This document shows, one piece after another, positions 25,738-33,019 of a stretch of 39,676 nt of DNA. Position 1 is the stretch's first letter, and the number at the start of each line of letters is the position of its first letter. The translations under genes were made by a program, and so were the position numbers. Below the pieces are notes generated by a model, which ran no database searches, had not been told where the DNA came from, and saw only the letters and a list, made by a program, of their open reading frames with translations. This DNA comes from RGIG5612 sp963599255 (GTDB taxonomy: Bacteria; Bacillota; Clostridia; Lachnospirales; Lachnospiraceae), in assembly GCA_963599255.1 (NCBI GenBank), contig CAVBWS010000014.1, positions 1 to 39,676 of the forward strand, in the 5' to 3' direction.

Positions 25738-26859
25738 TTATTTGATAGAATCAAGTGTAAGGCTTGAATAGAAATCAATAACAGTCTGATTATCAGCGCC
25801 CATCAGAGAATTAACATCTTCTGCTGTTACATAGAAGTTTCCTTCGTTGTGAAAATTAAGGATAGCATTGTATGTTTCCTCATCTTCAACTACCCAACGA
25901 TTTGTGAGGCATCTGAAAGCACCCTGTCCGTTGCCCTGAATAGCATTTGCAAGTAAAACGACTGCATTTGCAAATACGATCTCTTCACAGTCATAAACAA
26001 CTACTGCAACCTCGCCTGATGCTACTGCAAAGCTATATGTATCACAAACTTCACCGATTGTAGCAAGCTTGATGGAATCTGACTTGCCTGCTGTCTCGAT
26101 AGGCTGGAATAATGCTGCACAGTTGAATGCACAAGCTGCTCCGTCATAATCGCCTGCCAGCATATTAGCTACGTTCTGAGCAAATCCGTCAGCATCCGGC
26201 CATCCGTCAACAAGGTCAGTTGCAGGATCAAATGTGATCTCAAATCCTTCTTCCTGTGCTGCCTTGATACCATCGCAGAAGCCATTGTAACGATCAACGA
26301 ACATCGGGATATTCATTCCATATCCGCCTGAGCAGTAGAATGTATGCTTAACGCCTGATTCAGCAAGACCTGTAGCCATATAATATCCGCCCAGATAATC
26401 GCCATTAGCGCCTTCTACATCTGAAACGAAATCATACGTACCTACATACATATCATTATCTGCAAACTTATCATAAATACTATTTGTACCATAGTAGTAC
26501 ATACCCTGTGAGATACATTCTTCAACTGCTGCCTCTTCAGCAATATTGTAATATCCGATGATGCCGTTGCATCCTGCAGCTGCACATGAGTCAATGAATG
26601 AAAGCTCTGCATCTGCGTCTGCTAAGGACTCAGAATATACGAACTCAAGATTGTCAAATGAGTCTGCCAGATAATCCAGATATGCCTGGAATGCAAGCCA
26701 CTGATCATCTGTTGTGTCATAAATCTCAACGCCCAGTTTTACAAGGTCACCATTTCCCAAAATCCTGCTTGAGTCCTCTGATGCTGAAACAGCTCCGGCT
26801 GCCAGCATGGAAGCTGCAAGTGTTGATGAAAGCAAAACTGCTAAAAGTTTTTTCTTCAT
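25738..26859 (-). CDS. Sugar ABC transporter substrate-binding protein
   Basis: A 373-residue exported protein of the periplasmic-binding-protein type 1 (Peripla_BP_4) class used by RbsABC-like importers. The signal peptide is MKKKLLAVLLSSTLAASM followed by LAAGAVSASE, with an Ala-type cleavage site. There is no Cys at the lipobox position, which is unusual for a Gram-positive binding protein. The mature domain shows EIYDTTDDQWLAFQAY and GCNGIIGYYN, typical of the fold. The ATG at 26859 has a GGAGGG site; the longer frame to 26949 overlaps the preceding gene. It probably binds rhamnose or a rhamnoside. Confidence 0.92.
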   Translation of the reverse strand: MKKKLLAVLLSSTLAASMLAAGAVSASEDSSRILGNGDLVKLGVEIYDTTDDQWLAFQAYLDYLADSFDNLEFVYSESLADADAELSFIDSCAAAGCNGIIGYYNIAEEAAVEECISQGMYYYGTNSIYDKFADNDMYVGTYDFVSDVEGANGDYLGGYYMATGLAESGVKHTFYCSGGYGMNIPMFVDRYNGFCDGIKAAQEEGFEITFDPATDLVDGWPDADGFAQNVANMLAGDYDGAACAFNCAALFQPIETAGKSDSIKLATIGEVCDTYSFAVASGEVAVVVYDCEEIVFANAVVLLANAIQGNGQGAFRCLTNRWVVEDEETYNAILNFHNEGNFYVTAEDVNSLMGADNQTVIDFYSSLTLDSIK

Positions 26860-26899
26860 GTTATACCCTCCTGAATAATAAATAATAAATTGCTGTATG

Positions 26900-27892
26900 T
26901 TACCTCGGAAGTAATTTTCCGCGATAGCTGAAAGAAGAAATAAATACAACTACGATAAATACAACCCCTCGAACGATCTGGATCTGTCCTGTATTAAGCC
27001 CCATAATAGAAAGTCCGCTGTTTAATACCGTAATTGTGGCTGCACCTATAAGTCCTGCGGATATCTTTGACTTAGGTCCTCCGGACAACGGCATGCCTCC
27101 CAGTACCAGGGCTACCATAACATTGTTGCCTAAATCTCCGGCCGTTCCCGTTCCTACAGTTCTGGTTCTGAGCATCGTTAATATTGATGCAAGGGCAAGT
27201 CCGAAAGAAGCCAGCATAAATACTGTGATCGTAGTCTTAGTTGAACTGATGCCGCTCTGTCTTGCAGCAATCTTATTGCCGCCCAGGTTCTTGACTTTAA
27301 TTCCCAGAGAACTGTAGTTAAACAGAAACAGGCAGATTAAGAAGAATACCGCCAGACATACAGCACAGACAATAGGATATTGAGTAGAATCCAGTCCGGG
27401 CAATTCCTTGACTGCGTCAGACAGTTTTATAATTGACTTGGTCCCAAGAATCGTAATTACTAATGATGACATTACGGAACCAAGAACAATAGTAAAGATA
27501 AAGAACGGAACATTTATATAAGAGGCAAATAATCCTTTTACAAATCCGAAGGCAAGGCTGATTGCAAATACAACCAGGATTATTACCGCCATACTTCCGG
27601 TGGCAATACCTGCCATAGCTCCCAGTACAGTTGCGAAACATACACTGCCTCCCATGGACATATCGAAATATCCTGCGCCGAATACAAATACAGCACCGAT
27701 CGCAGCAAGTGATGTTACCAATCCATCCTTAATGATATTCATTATATTGTTGGAAGTAAGCAAAACGCCTTTTGTCAGTATTTCAAATACGATCAATACC
27801 AGAACCAAACCAATAACAGGCGCCAAGCTGCTGATCTTCTGAGCATCGAACTTAGATGGAGCTTTTTGTTTTTTTGTTGCAGTATTTTCCAT
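26900..27892 (-). CDS. Sugar ABC transporter permease 1 (RbsC/RhaP-like)
   Basis: A 330-residue BPD_transp_2 permease. GYFDMSMGGSVCFATVLGA is the conserved region after the third helix, and LGGMPLSGGPKSKISAGLIGA is the conserved G-rich cytoplasmic loop that contacts the ATPase. It begins 15 nt after the ATPase gene stop and precedes the binding protein by 40 nt. The longer frame would use TTG at 27898; the ATG at 27892 is preferred, behind a GGGGG site. It forms a heteropair with the permease at 24646. Confidence 0.92.
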   Translation of the reverse strand: MENTATKKQKAPSKFDAQKISSLAPVIGLVLVLIVFEILTKGVLLTSNNIMNIIKDGLVTSLAAIGAVFVFGAGYFDMSMGGSVCFATVLGAMAGIATGSMAVIILVVFAISLAFGFVKGLFASYINVPFFIFTIVLGSVMSSLVITILGTKSIIKLSDAVKELPGLDSTQYPIVCAVCLAVFFLICLFLFNYSSLGIKVKNLGGNKIAARQSGISSTKTTITVFMLASFGLALASILTMLRTRTVGTGTAGDLGNNVMVALVLGGMPLSGGPKSKISAGLIGAATITVLNSGLSIMGLNTGQIQIVRGVVFIVVVFISSFSYRGKLLPR

Positions 27893-27907
27893 TTTCAAAA
27901 ATCCCCC

Positions 27908-29416
27908 TTAGATCATCATATCTATAATGTCATTGCCGCTTAAGCTTTCAGATCTCATCAATTCACCGGTCTTCAGCCCATCCTTTAAGATCAGCAGCCT
28001 ATCGCTCATTCCGATAAGCTCAGGCAGTTCCTCAGAAATCATAACAATTGATTTGCCTCGTTTTCTCATATCATTGATCAGATGATACATCGCTGCCTTT
28101 ACACCGATATCGACGCCTCTGGTCGGGCAGTCCAGAATTAATATATCGCAATCTCTGCCTACCCATTTGCCAAATACTACCTTCTGCTTGTTACCGCCCG
28201 ACAAACTCGAAACGTCTTGCTTTATTGACGCACACTTGATGGAAAGCGCATCTTTCTGTTTATTTACATATTCCCTGGTTTTCTTAGGACTCAGATAAAG
28301 TCCCTTTTCTACCTTGTCATATCCGGCTGCCATAATATTATCTGATATGCTCTCCGACAAAACCAATGCTTCTGTATCTCTGTTTTTTGAAACATATCCA
28401 TAGCCATGAAGGAGCGCACCTCTGGCAGATGTGATGGAATCCCCTGTCCTGCAGTCAATTACCTTACCTTCGAGAAGTTTCTCTTCTCCGAACAATGCCC
28501 TGCCTAACTCATGCATACCGCAGTGAGATAATCCGCCGATGCCGAGGATTTCTCCCTTATGAAGTTCCATAGAAAAATTCATTAAAAGCCCGGAACCGGT
28601 CGTAATGTTTTCAGCCCTTAGAACCACTTCATCGCTGACCGGTGTTCCGTAGTCTGAACGATAATATTCCCCGCTCATCTCACGACCTATCATAGCCGTC
28701 TTAATGGCATTTTCGTCATAATTTTCCTTGTCAAATGTCGTGATGATATTGCCGTCTCTAAGAACCGTTAATGTATCACAAACTTCCATCAGCTCTTCCA
28801 GGTCGTGAGAAATAAATACGATTGCCTTATTCTCATCCCGCATCTTCTTCATAATGTCATATATGATGTCTCGTCCCTGCTGTGAAAGTGCTGTGGTGGT
28901 TTCATCTACTACCAGCATATCCGGGTTGTTGTATATGGTCTTGGCAATCTCCACCAGCTTCCTGTCCTGCATATTTAATGCATCTATAGGAAGTGACGGA
29001 TCCACTCCGGTAAATCCGATATTTTCCAGAGCCTTCTTAGCCGCAGCATTCATTTTGCGCTTACTTACGAGCCCTGCTTTTGCAAATAATTTCTCTTCAC
29101 CCAGGAAGATATTCTGTGCAACAGATATTCCGGAGACAGTTCCCTGCTCCTGTACTATCATGCCGATACCTAGCTTCGCGCCTTCAATCATGGTTGAAGG
29201 CTTGTGCGGCTGTCCCTTGAAGAACATCTCGCCGCTGGTAGCCGGCTGCATACCTGCAGCAATAGATGTGATAGTAGATTTTCCGGAACCATTTTCTCCG
29301 ATCAATCCGGTAATCTGACCACGGTAAACTTTAAAATCAACATGATTTAATGCAACTGTCGGTCCGAAATGCTTTACCAGATCTCTTGCTTCAAAAATTA
29401 ATTCGCCTTTTGCCAT
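27908..29416 (-). CDS. Sugar ABC transporter ATPase, double domain (RbsA/RhaT-like)
   Basis: A 502-residue protein with two fused ABC domains, as in ribose, xylose and rhamnose importers. Domain 1 has Walker A GENGSGKST (residues 40-48) and Walker B MLVVDETT. Domain 2 has a degenerate Walker A (GIGGLSHCGMHELGR), a clear signature LSGGNKQKVVFGKW and Walker B ILILDCPTRGVD. This asymmetric pattern is normal for the group. The GTG at 29425 lies within the GAGGTG ribosome-binding site, so the ATG at 29416 is the start. It is the first gene of the transporter operon, divergent from the AraC regulator. Confidence 0.95.
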   Translation of the reverse strand: MAKGELIFEARDLVKHFGPTVALNHVDFKVYRGQITGLIGENGSGKSTITSIAAGMQPATSGEMFFKGQPHKPSTMIEGAKLGIGMIVQEQGTVSGISVAQNIFLGEEKLFAKAGLVSKRKMNAAAKKALENIGFTGVDPSLPIDALNMQDRKLVEIAKTIYNNPDMLVVDETTTALSQQGRDIIYDIMKKMRDENKAIVFISHDLEELMEVCDTLTVLRDGNIITTFDKENYDENAIKTAMIGREMSGEYYRSDYGTPVSDEVVLRAENITTGSGLLMNFSMELHKGEILGIGGLSHCGMHELGRALFGEEKLLEGKVIDCRTGDSITSARGALLHGYGYVSKNRDTEALVLSESISDNIMAAGYDKVEKGLYLSPKKTREYVNKQKDALSIKCASIKQDVSSLSGGNKQKVVFGKWVGRDCDILILDCPTRGVDIGVKAAMYHLINDMRKRGKSIVMISEELPELIGMSDRLLILKDGLKTGELMRSESLSGNDIIDMMI

Positions 29417-29489
29417 ATTGTTCACCTCAAAACCAGGTCTAAAACTTTCTTACGCAGAAAGTGTATCAATTTTTGACCATTGTTTCGCT

Positions 29490-29547
29490 CTTTTTTATAT
29501 CTTTTTTGTAACCTTTCAAAACTTTTTTGCCATCTATATATTTTTTT
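29490..29547. promoter_or_regulatory. Helically phased CTTTTTT tracts in the divergent regulatory region
   Basis: CTTTTTTG occurs at 29501-29508 and 29522-29529, exactly 21 bp apart. A CTTTTTTA copy lies at 29490-29497, 11 bp from the first, and a further T7 tract is at 29541-29547. Repeats spaced by about one or two helix turns suit AraC-type half-sites or intrinsically curved DNA. A small hairpin (ACTTTCT/AGAAAGT) lies in the transporter leader near 29444-29462. I found no clear promoter for the transporter operon. Confidence 0.4.
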
Positions 29548-29601
29548 AATGTTATTTTCATTCCATGAATGCAGTGTATTTTATTACTTTTCAGGACATA
29601 T

Positions 29602-29610
29602 TGTTATAAT
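29602..29610 (+). promoter_or_regulatory. Extended -10 promoter of the AraC/GH39 gene
   Basis: TGTTATAAT provides TG (29602-29603) plus a perfect TATAAT (29605-29610), about 67 nt before the start codon. The -35 region is poor (TATTAC at 17 nt), as expected for extended -10 or activator-dependent promoters. Confidence 0.55.
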
Positions 29611-29676
29611 GTTCTATATTTTATGTGTATTTTGTGTTAAAATCCCACTAATCATAATGCAAGAAGGAGAAATTTT

Positions 29677-32175
29677 ATGATTTTCGATTATATCAGCAAT
29701 AAACAGGCGCTTCCGTTTGATCAAAAGGTAGCCCAAGATTTCACACCTGAACTTCAATGGTCGCCTAATCTACTTGTTGGTATTGTGATCTCAGGACAGG
29801 TCACAATTCATTATGAGATGCGAAGGAGAGAATTTCACCTGCATGACATTTTCTTTTTTCTTCCTATGCAGAGTTTTTCTTTCGTTTATTCCAGTGAAGA
29901 CGCCAGGGTCTTATTCATCTCTATAGATGAGCCCTATCTGTCTCAGTTATGCAATAATTTATCTGATCTTAAATTAAGCCAGCATCATCTGTCTGCTAAT
30001 TTATCCGATCAGATATATATACAATTATGTGAGGATTTTTCTACCATTATCTTCAATAATCTTAAAACAGAATTTTGCACCCGCATTCGCCTCTTATCCG
30101 CTGCAACTCATATGGCAAATGTTATATTTGAGAACTTCGGAATAGTTGCTGACGAGAAATCCACTGGAAAATTATCGACTGCAGACCGCCGTACCGAGAT
30201 ATTGTCCTATATACAGGAACATTACAAGGATGATATAGCAGTTACGCAGATTGCCAAGAAATTAGGACTGCATCCGCAGTATTTTTCCTCATATTTTCAT
30301 AAGCAGTTCGGCACCAGTTTTGTTGAATATCTGTCCAACTATCGTATAAACAGTTCCCTTTATGACCTGATATATACTGACAACAGTATTATAAATATTG
30401 CCCTGAACAGCGGATTTCACTCACACAAGACATATTCTATTGCATTTAAGAAATTATACAAATGCACTCCTATGGAATACAGGAGAAACAACCGTCACTA
30501 TGATACAAATGAAGCCAGGGAAAAGTTTTACAGATCAGAATTTGACGACTCAGTAGGGATTTTCTCCTATTTCCGACAGTTCCTGCAGTCAGATATCAAC
30601 AAGCAGTCTCTATCCAGTTACCCGAACCAGGTTCGGCACCAGCAGACGATCGAAATAGATGCCTCCCATTACAGTGATAGCAGTTTAAGGCACAGCTATA
30701 TAAATATGCTGTCCTGCGGACGTGCATACTCTGTTTTAAGAAGTGAGGTTCAGGAACAAATACGACAGGGCAAAAACGAACTGCGATTTACACATCTGCG
30801 TATAAGAGATATTTTTTCTGATGATCTGAATATTTATTACGAGGATGAGGTTCGGGGGCCTATCTACAGCTGGCATTCGCTGGATGTTATATTTGACTTT
30901 ATATTATCCATCGGTGTTACCCCATTTCCAGAACTGGGATATATGCCTGAACGCATGGCATCAAAGAAGCAATATTCCGGCGTATTGTATAAGCCGAATG
31001 TCAGCATGCCTAAGGATTATGATCTGTGGCGTGATCTGATCAGGGCATTTTTAACCCATTATATTGAACGCTATGGCTTATCTGAAGTTCGGAAATGGAT
31101 GTTTACATTCTGGACATCACCAGATCTTAATATGAAGAATTCATACTGGAATGAATCTCAGGAAGAGTTTTTTAAATTTTATAAAGTAACATATGATGCT
31201 ATAAAATCCGTTGATGACAGTATTAAATTCGGAAGTGCCAACTTCTCTACCTTTAACGGATTTCCATGGTATGAGAATTTCTTCCAGTTTTGTTATGCTA
31301 ATCATATATTTCCGTCATTTGTTGACTTTCATGTATATGGCATAGAACCAATCGTAGCAGACTCACAGCATGATACATTTCTTAAGATACATGCGGAGAA
31401 TTATTCCATTACCAACCAGAATCTTATTCACGCCCACCTGCAGACCATTCATCAGATTATGAACAGAACAGGTTTCAGGGGTCTGGATGTAATTATTTCT
31501 GACTGGAATCTGTCATTTCTTCCAAAGGACCTGATCCGTGATACATGTTATATGGGGCCATTCATTTGCCATACACTGATCTCAAATATCGGACTTTATA
31601 CGGCTATGTGCTTCTGGACACTGTCCGATATTCATGAAGATGCCTTCCCGGAGAGCCGTATGTTCACCGGTGGTCCAGGACTTCTGGATTATCACGGCCT
31701 CAGGAAGGCAAGTTATAATGCCCTGCTGCTTATTAACCGGTTAAGTACCAATATTTTAAAGATTGGTTCAAATTATGTTTTTACAGAAGCAAATGGCCGT
31801 TTTCATCTGCTGATCTATAATCTGGCCAAATTTGATCATATGTTTTCTTCCAATGACCAGTCAGCCATGGATGAATCCAGGCGTTATCAGATATATAACA
31901 CTGATAATCTTTACGTAAATATTATGCTGAACCTTCCAAACGGAAACTATTACGTGCGACGTTCTGAAGTCAACCGTTCATACGGTTCTGCATATGACCT
32001 ATGGAGTGAAGCAGGATCTCCTGCTACACTTCACAAGGAAATGGAAGATTATCTGAGAGAAAGCTCTGTTCCCCATGTGAACTATTCTCTCCATAATAAT
32101 GTTGATGTACTTGTCCTGGCAGAAGAAGTTCCGGCTCACGGCGTGCTGCTGCTGGAATTCATTCCATTCGGATAA
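29677..32175 (+). CDS. AraC-family regulator fused to a GH39-like sensor domain
   Basis: An 832-residue protein. Residues about 1-150 form a cupin-like arm. Residues about 170-270 form the AraC double HTH (VTQIAKKLGLHPQYFSSYFH, then IINIALNSGFHSHKTYSIAF and CTPMEYRR). The remainder resembles GH39 beta-xylosidase. The acid/base motif NEP is replaced by T480-S481-P482 in FWTSPDLN. The nucleophile position reads SDWN, with D609 where Glu is expected. The domain is therefore probably a sugar sensor rather than an enzyme. It is the only plus-strand gene, divergent from the rhamnose importer, and is the obvious regulator of the locus. AAGGAG precedes the ATG. Confidence 0.88.
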   Translation: MIFDYISNKQALPFDQKVAQDFTPELQWSPNLLVGIVISGQVTIHYEMRRREFHLHDIFFFLPMQSFSFVYSSEDARVLFISIDEPYLSQLCNNLSDLKLSQHHLSANLSDQIYIQLCEDFSTIIFNNLKTEFCTRIRLLSAATHMANVIFENFGIVADEKSTGKLSTADRRTEILSYIQEHYKDDIAVTQIAKKLGLHPQYFSSYFHKQFGTSFVEYLSNYRINSSLYDLIYTDNSIINIALNSGFHSHKTYSIAFKKLYKCTPMEYRRNNRHYDTNEAREKFYRSEFDDSVGIFSYFRQFLQSDINKQSLSSYPNQVRHQQTIEIDASHYSDSSLRHSYINMLSCGRAYSVLRSEVQEQIRQGKNELRFTHLRIRDIFSDDLNIYYEDEVRGPIYSWHSLDVIFDFILSIGVTPFPELGYMPERMASKKQYSGVLYKPNVSMPKDYDLWRDLIRAFLTHYIERYGLSEVRKWMFTFWTSPDLNMKNSYWNESQEEFFKFYKVTYDAIKSVDDSIKFGSANFSTFNGFPWYENFFQFCYANHIFPSFVDFHVYGIEPIVADSQHDTFLKIHAENYSITNQNLIHAHLQTIHQIMNRTGFRGLDVIISDWNLSFLPKDLIRDTCYMGPFICHTLISNIGLYTAMCFWTLSDIHEDAFPESRMFTGGPGLLDYHGLRKASYNALLLINRLSTNILKIGSNYVFTEANGRFHLLIYNLAKFDHMFSSNDQSAMDESRRYQIYNTDNLYVNIMLNLPNGNYYVRRSEVNRSYGSAYDLWSEAGSPATLHKEMEDYLRESSVPHVNYSLHNNVDVLVLAEEVPAHGVLLLEFIPFG

Positions 32176-32216
32176 TTCGCGACTACGTATATACAGCACC
32201 AAAGCAGCAATTCCTG

Positions 32217-32241
32217 TCGGCGATTCAAACGGCTGATTTTT
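32217..32241 (+). terminator. Terminator of the AraC/GH39 gene
   Basis: TCGGC (32217-32221) pairs with GCTGA (32232-32236, one G-U) and is followed by TTTTTATTT on the plus strand. The stem is short, but the U-tract is good. Confidence 0.5.
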
Positions 32242-32268
32242 ATTTAGAAATTTTACTTCTTAAGACAG

Positions 32269-32298
32269 CCCCATGGTGACTATAAATGCACCATGGGG
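32269..32298. terminator. Strong hairpin between convergent genes
   Basis: CCCCATGGTG (32269-32278) pairs perfectly with CACCATGGGG (32289-32298) around a 10-nt loop. It lies between the plus-strand regulator and the minus-strand HAD gene. Neither side has a long U-tract, so it probably backs up termination from both directions. Confidence 0.6.
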
Positions 32299-32327
32299 TT
32301 GTTGATATCTGACATTGCGACCACATT

Positions 32328-32963
32328 TTACCGGCAAATGGAAAGCAACTCTCCAAATCTTTCTATCCTCTCATCTGCTTTCTCATAACCTGATGCATCG
32401 CCTATTCCGATAGCCTTCATACCGGCATTTTTAGCAGCATCTATTCCTGCATACGCATCCTCCACAACCCAGCAGTCTTCAGGCTCTGCTCCCAGAAACC
32501 GTGCAGCCTTAAGAAACACCTCCGGATCAGGTTTAGACCTGCTTATATTCGTGCCGTCTGAGATGGCATCAAATGCATCTGTTAGACCAACCTGTTCCAG
32601 AATGAATTTGGCATTTTTACTTGATGAGCCGATAGCCAGCTTATATCCCCTGTTTCTAAGTTCAGCCAGGGTTTCTCTTACCTCATCCTTAACGTCTGCA
32701 GGAGTCATGGTTGAGAGCAGTTCTCTGTAAGTATTATTCTTACTCTCCATGAGTTCTGCCTTCTTCTCCTGAGACAGTGGTTCTCCTTCATATCGTTCAA
32801 GAATGATCTCCAGACTTTCTGCCCGGCTTACACCCCGCAGGCGGTTATTAATTGTTTCATCAAAATATATGCCCATATCATCAGCCATCTTCTTCCATGC
32901 CCGATAATGAAATTGGTCCGTAAAAACGATTACGCCGTCCAAATCAAATATAATTGCCTTCAT
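32328..32963 (-). CDS. HAD-superfamily, beta-phosphoglucomutase-like hydrolase/mutase
   Basis: A 211-residue HAD protein with the nucleophile motif FDLDGVIVFTD (D7, acid/base D9), a helical cap domain, LAIGSSSKN for motif II, a Lys in SRSKPDPEVF for motif III, and WVVEDAYAGIDAAKNAG for motif IV. The overall pattern and the residues after the nucleophile match beta-phosphoglucomutase. No glycoside phosphorylase that would supply beta-glucose-1-phosphate is seen in the window, so a general sugar-phosphatase role is also possible. It is the last gene of the AAA-GH3-GH78 unit. The ATG has a GGGAGGA site. Confidence 0.85.
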   Translation of the reverse strand: MKAIIFDLDGVIVFTDQFHYRAWKKMADDMGIYFDETINNRLRGVSRAESLEIILERYEGEPLSQEKKAELMESKNNTYRELLSTMTPADVKDEVRETLAELRNRGYKLAIGSSSKNAKFILEQVGLTDAFDAISDGTNISRSKPDPEVFLKAARFLGAEPEDCWVVEDAYAGIDAAKNAGMKAIGIGDASGYEKADERIERFGELLSICR

Positions 32964-33019
32964 TAATTTCGTCCTCCCACTAAAGCACTGTCAGGCTGTA
33001 CATCCTCTGCTCGGAACTT

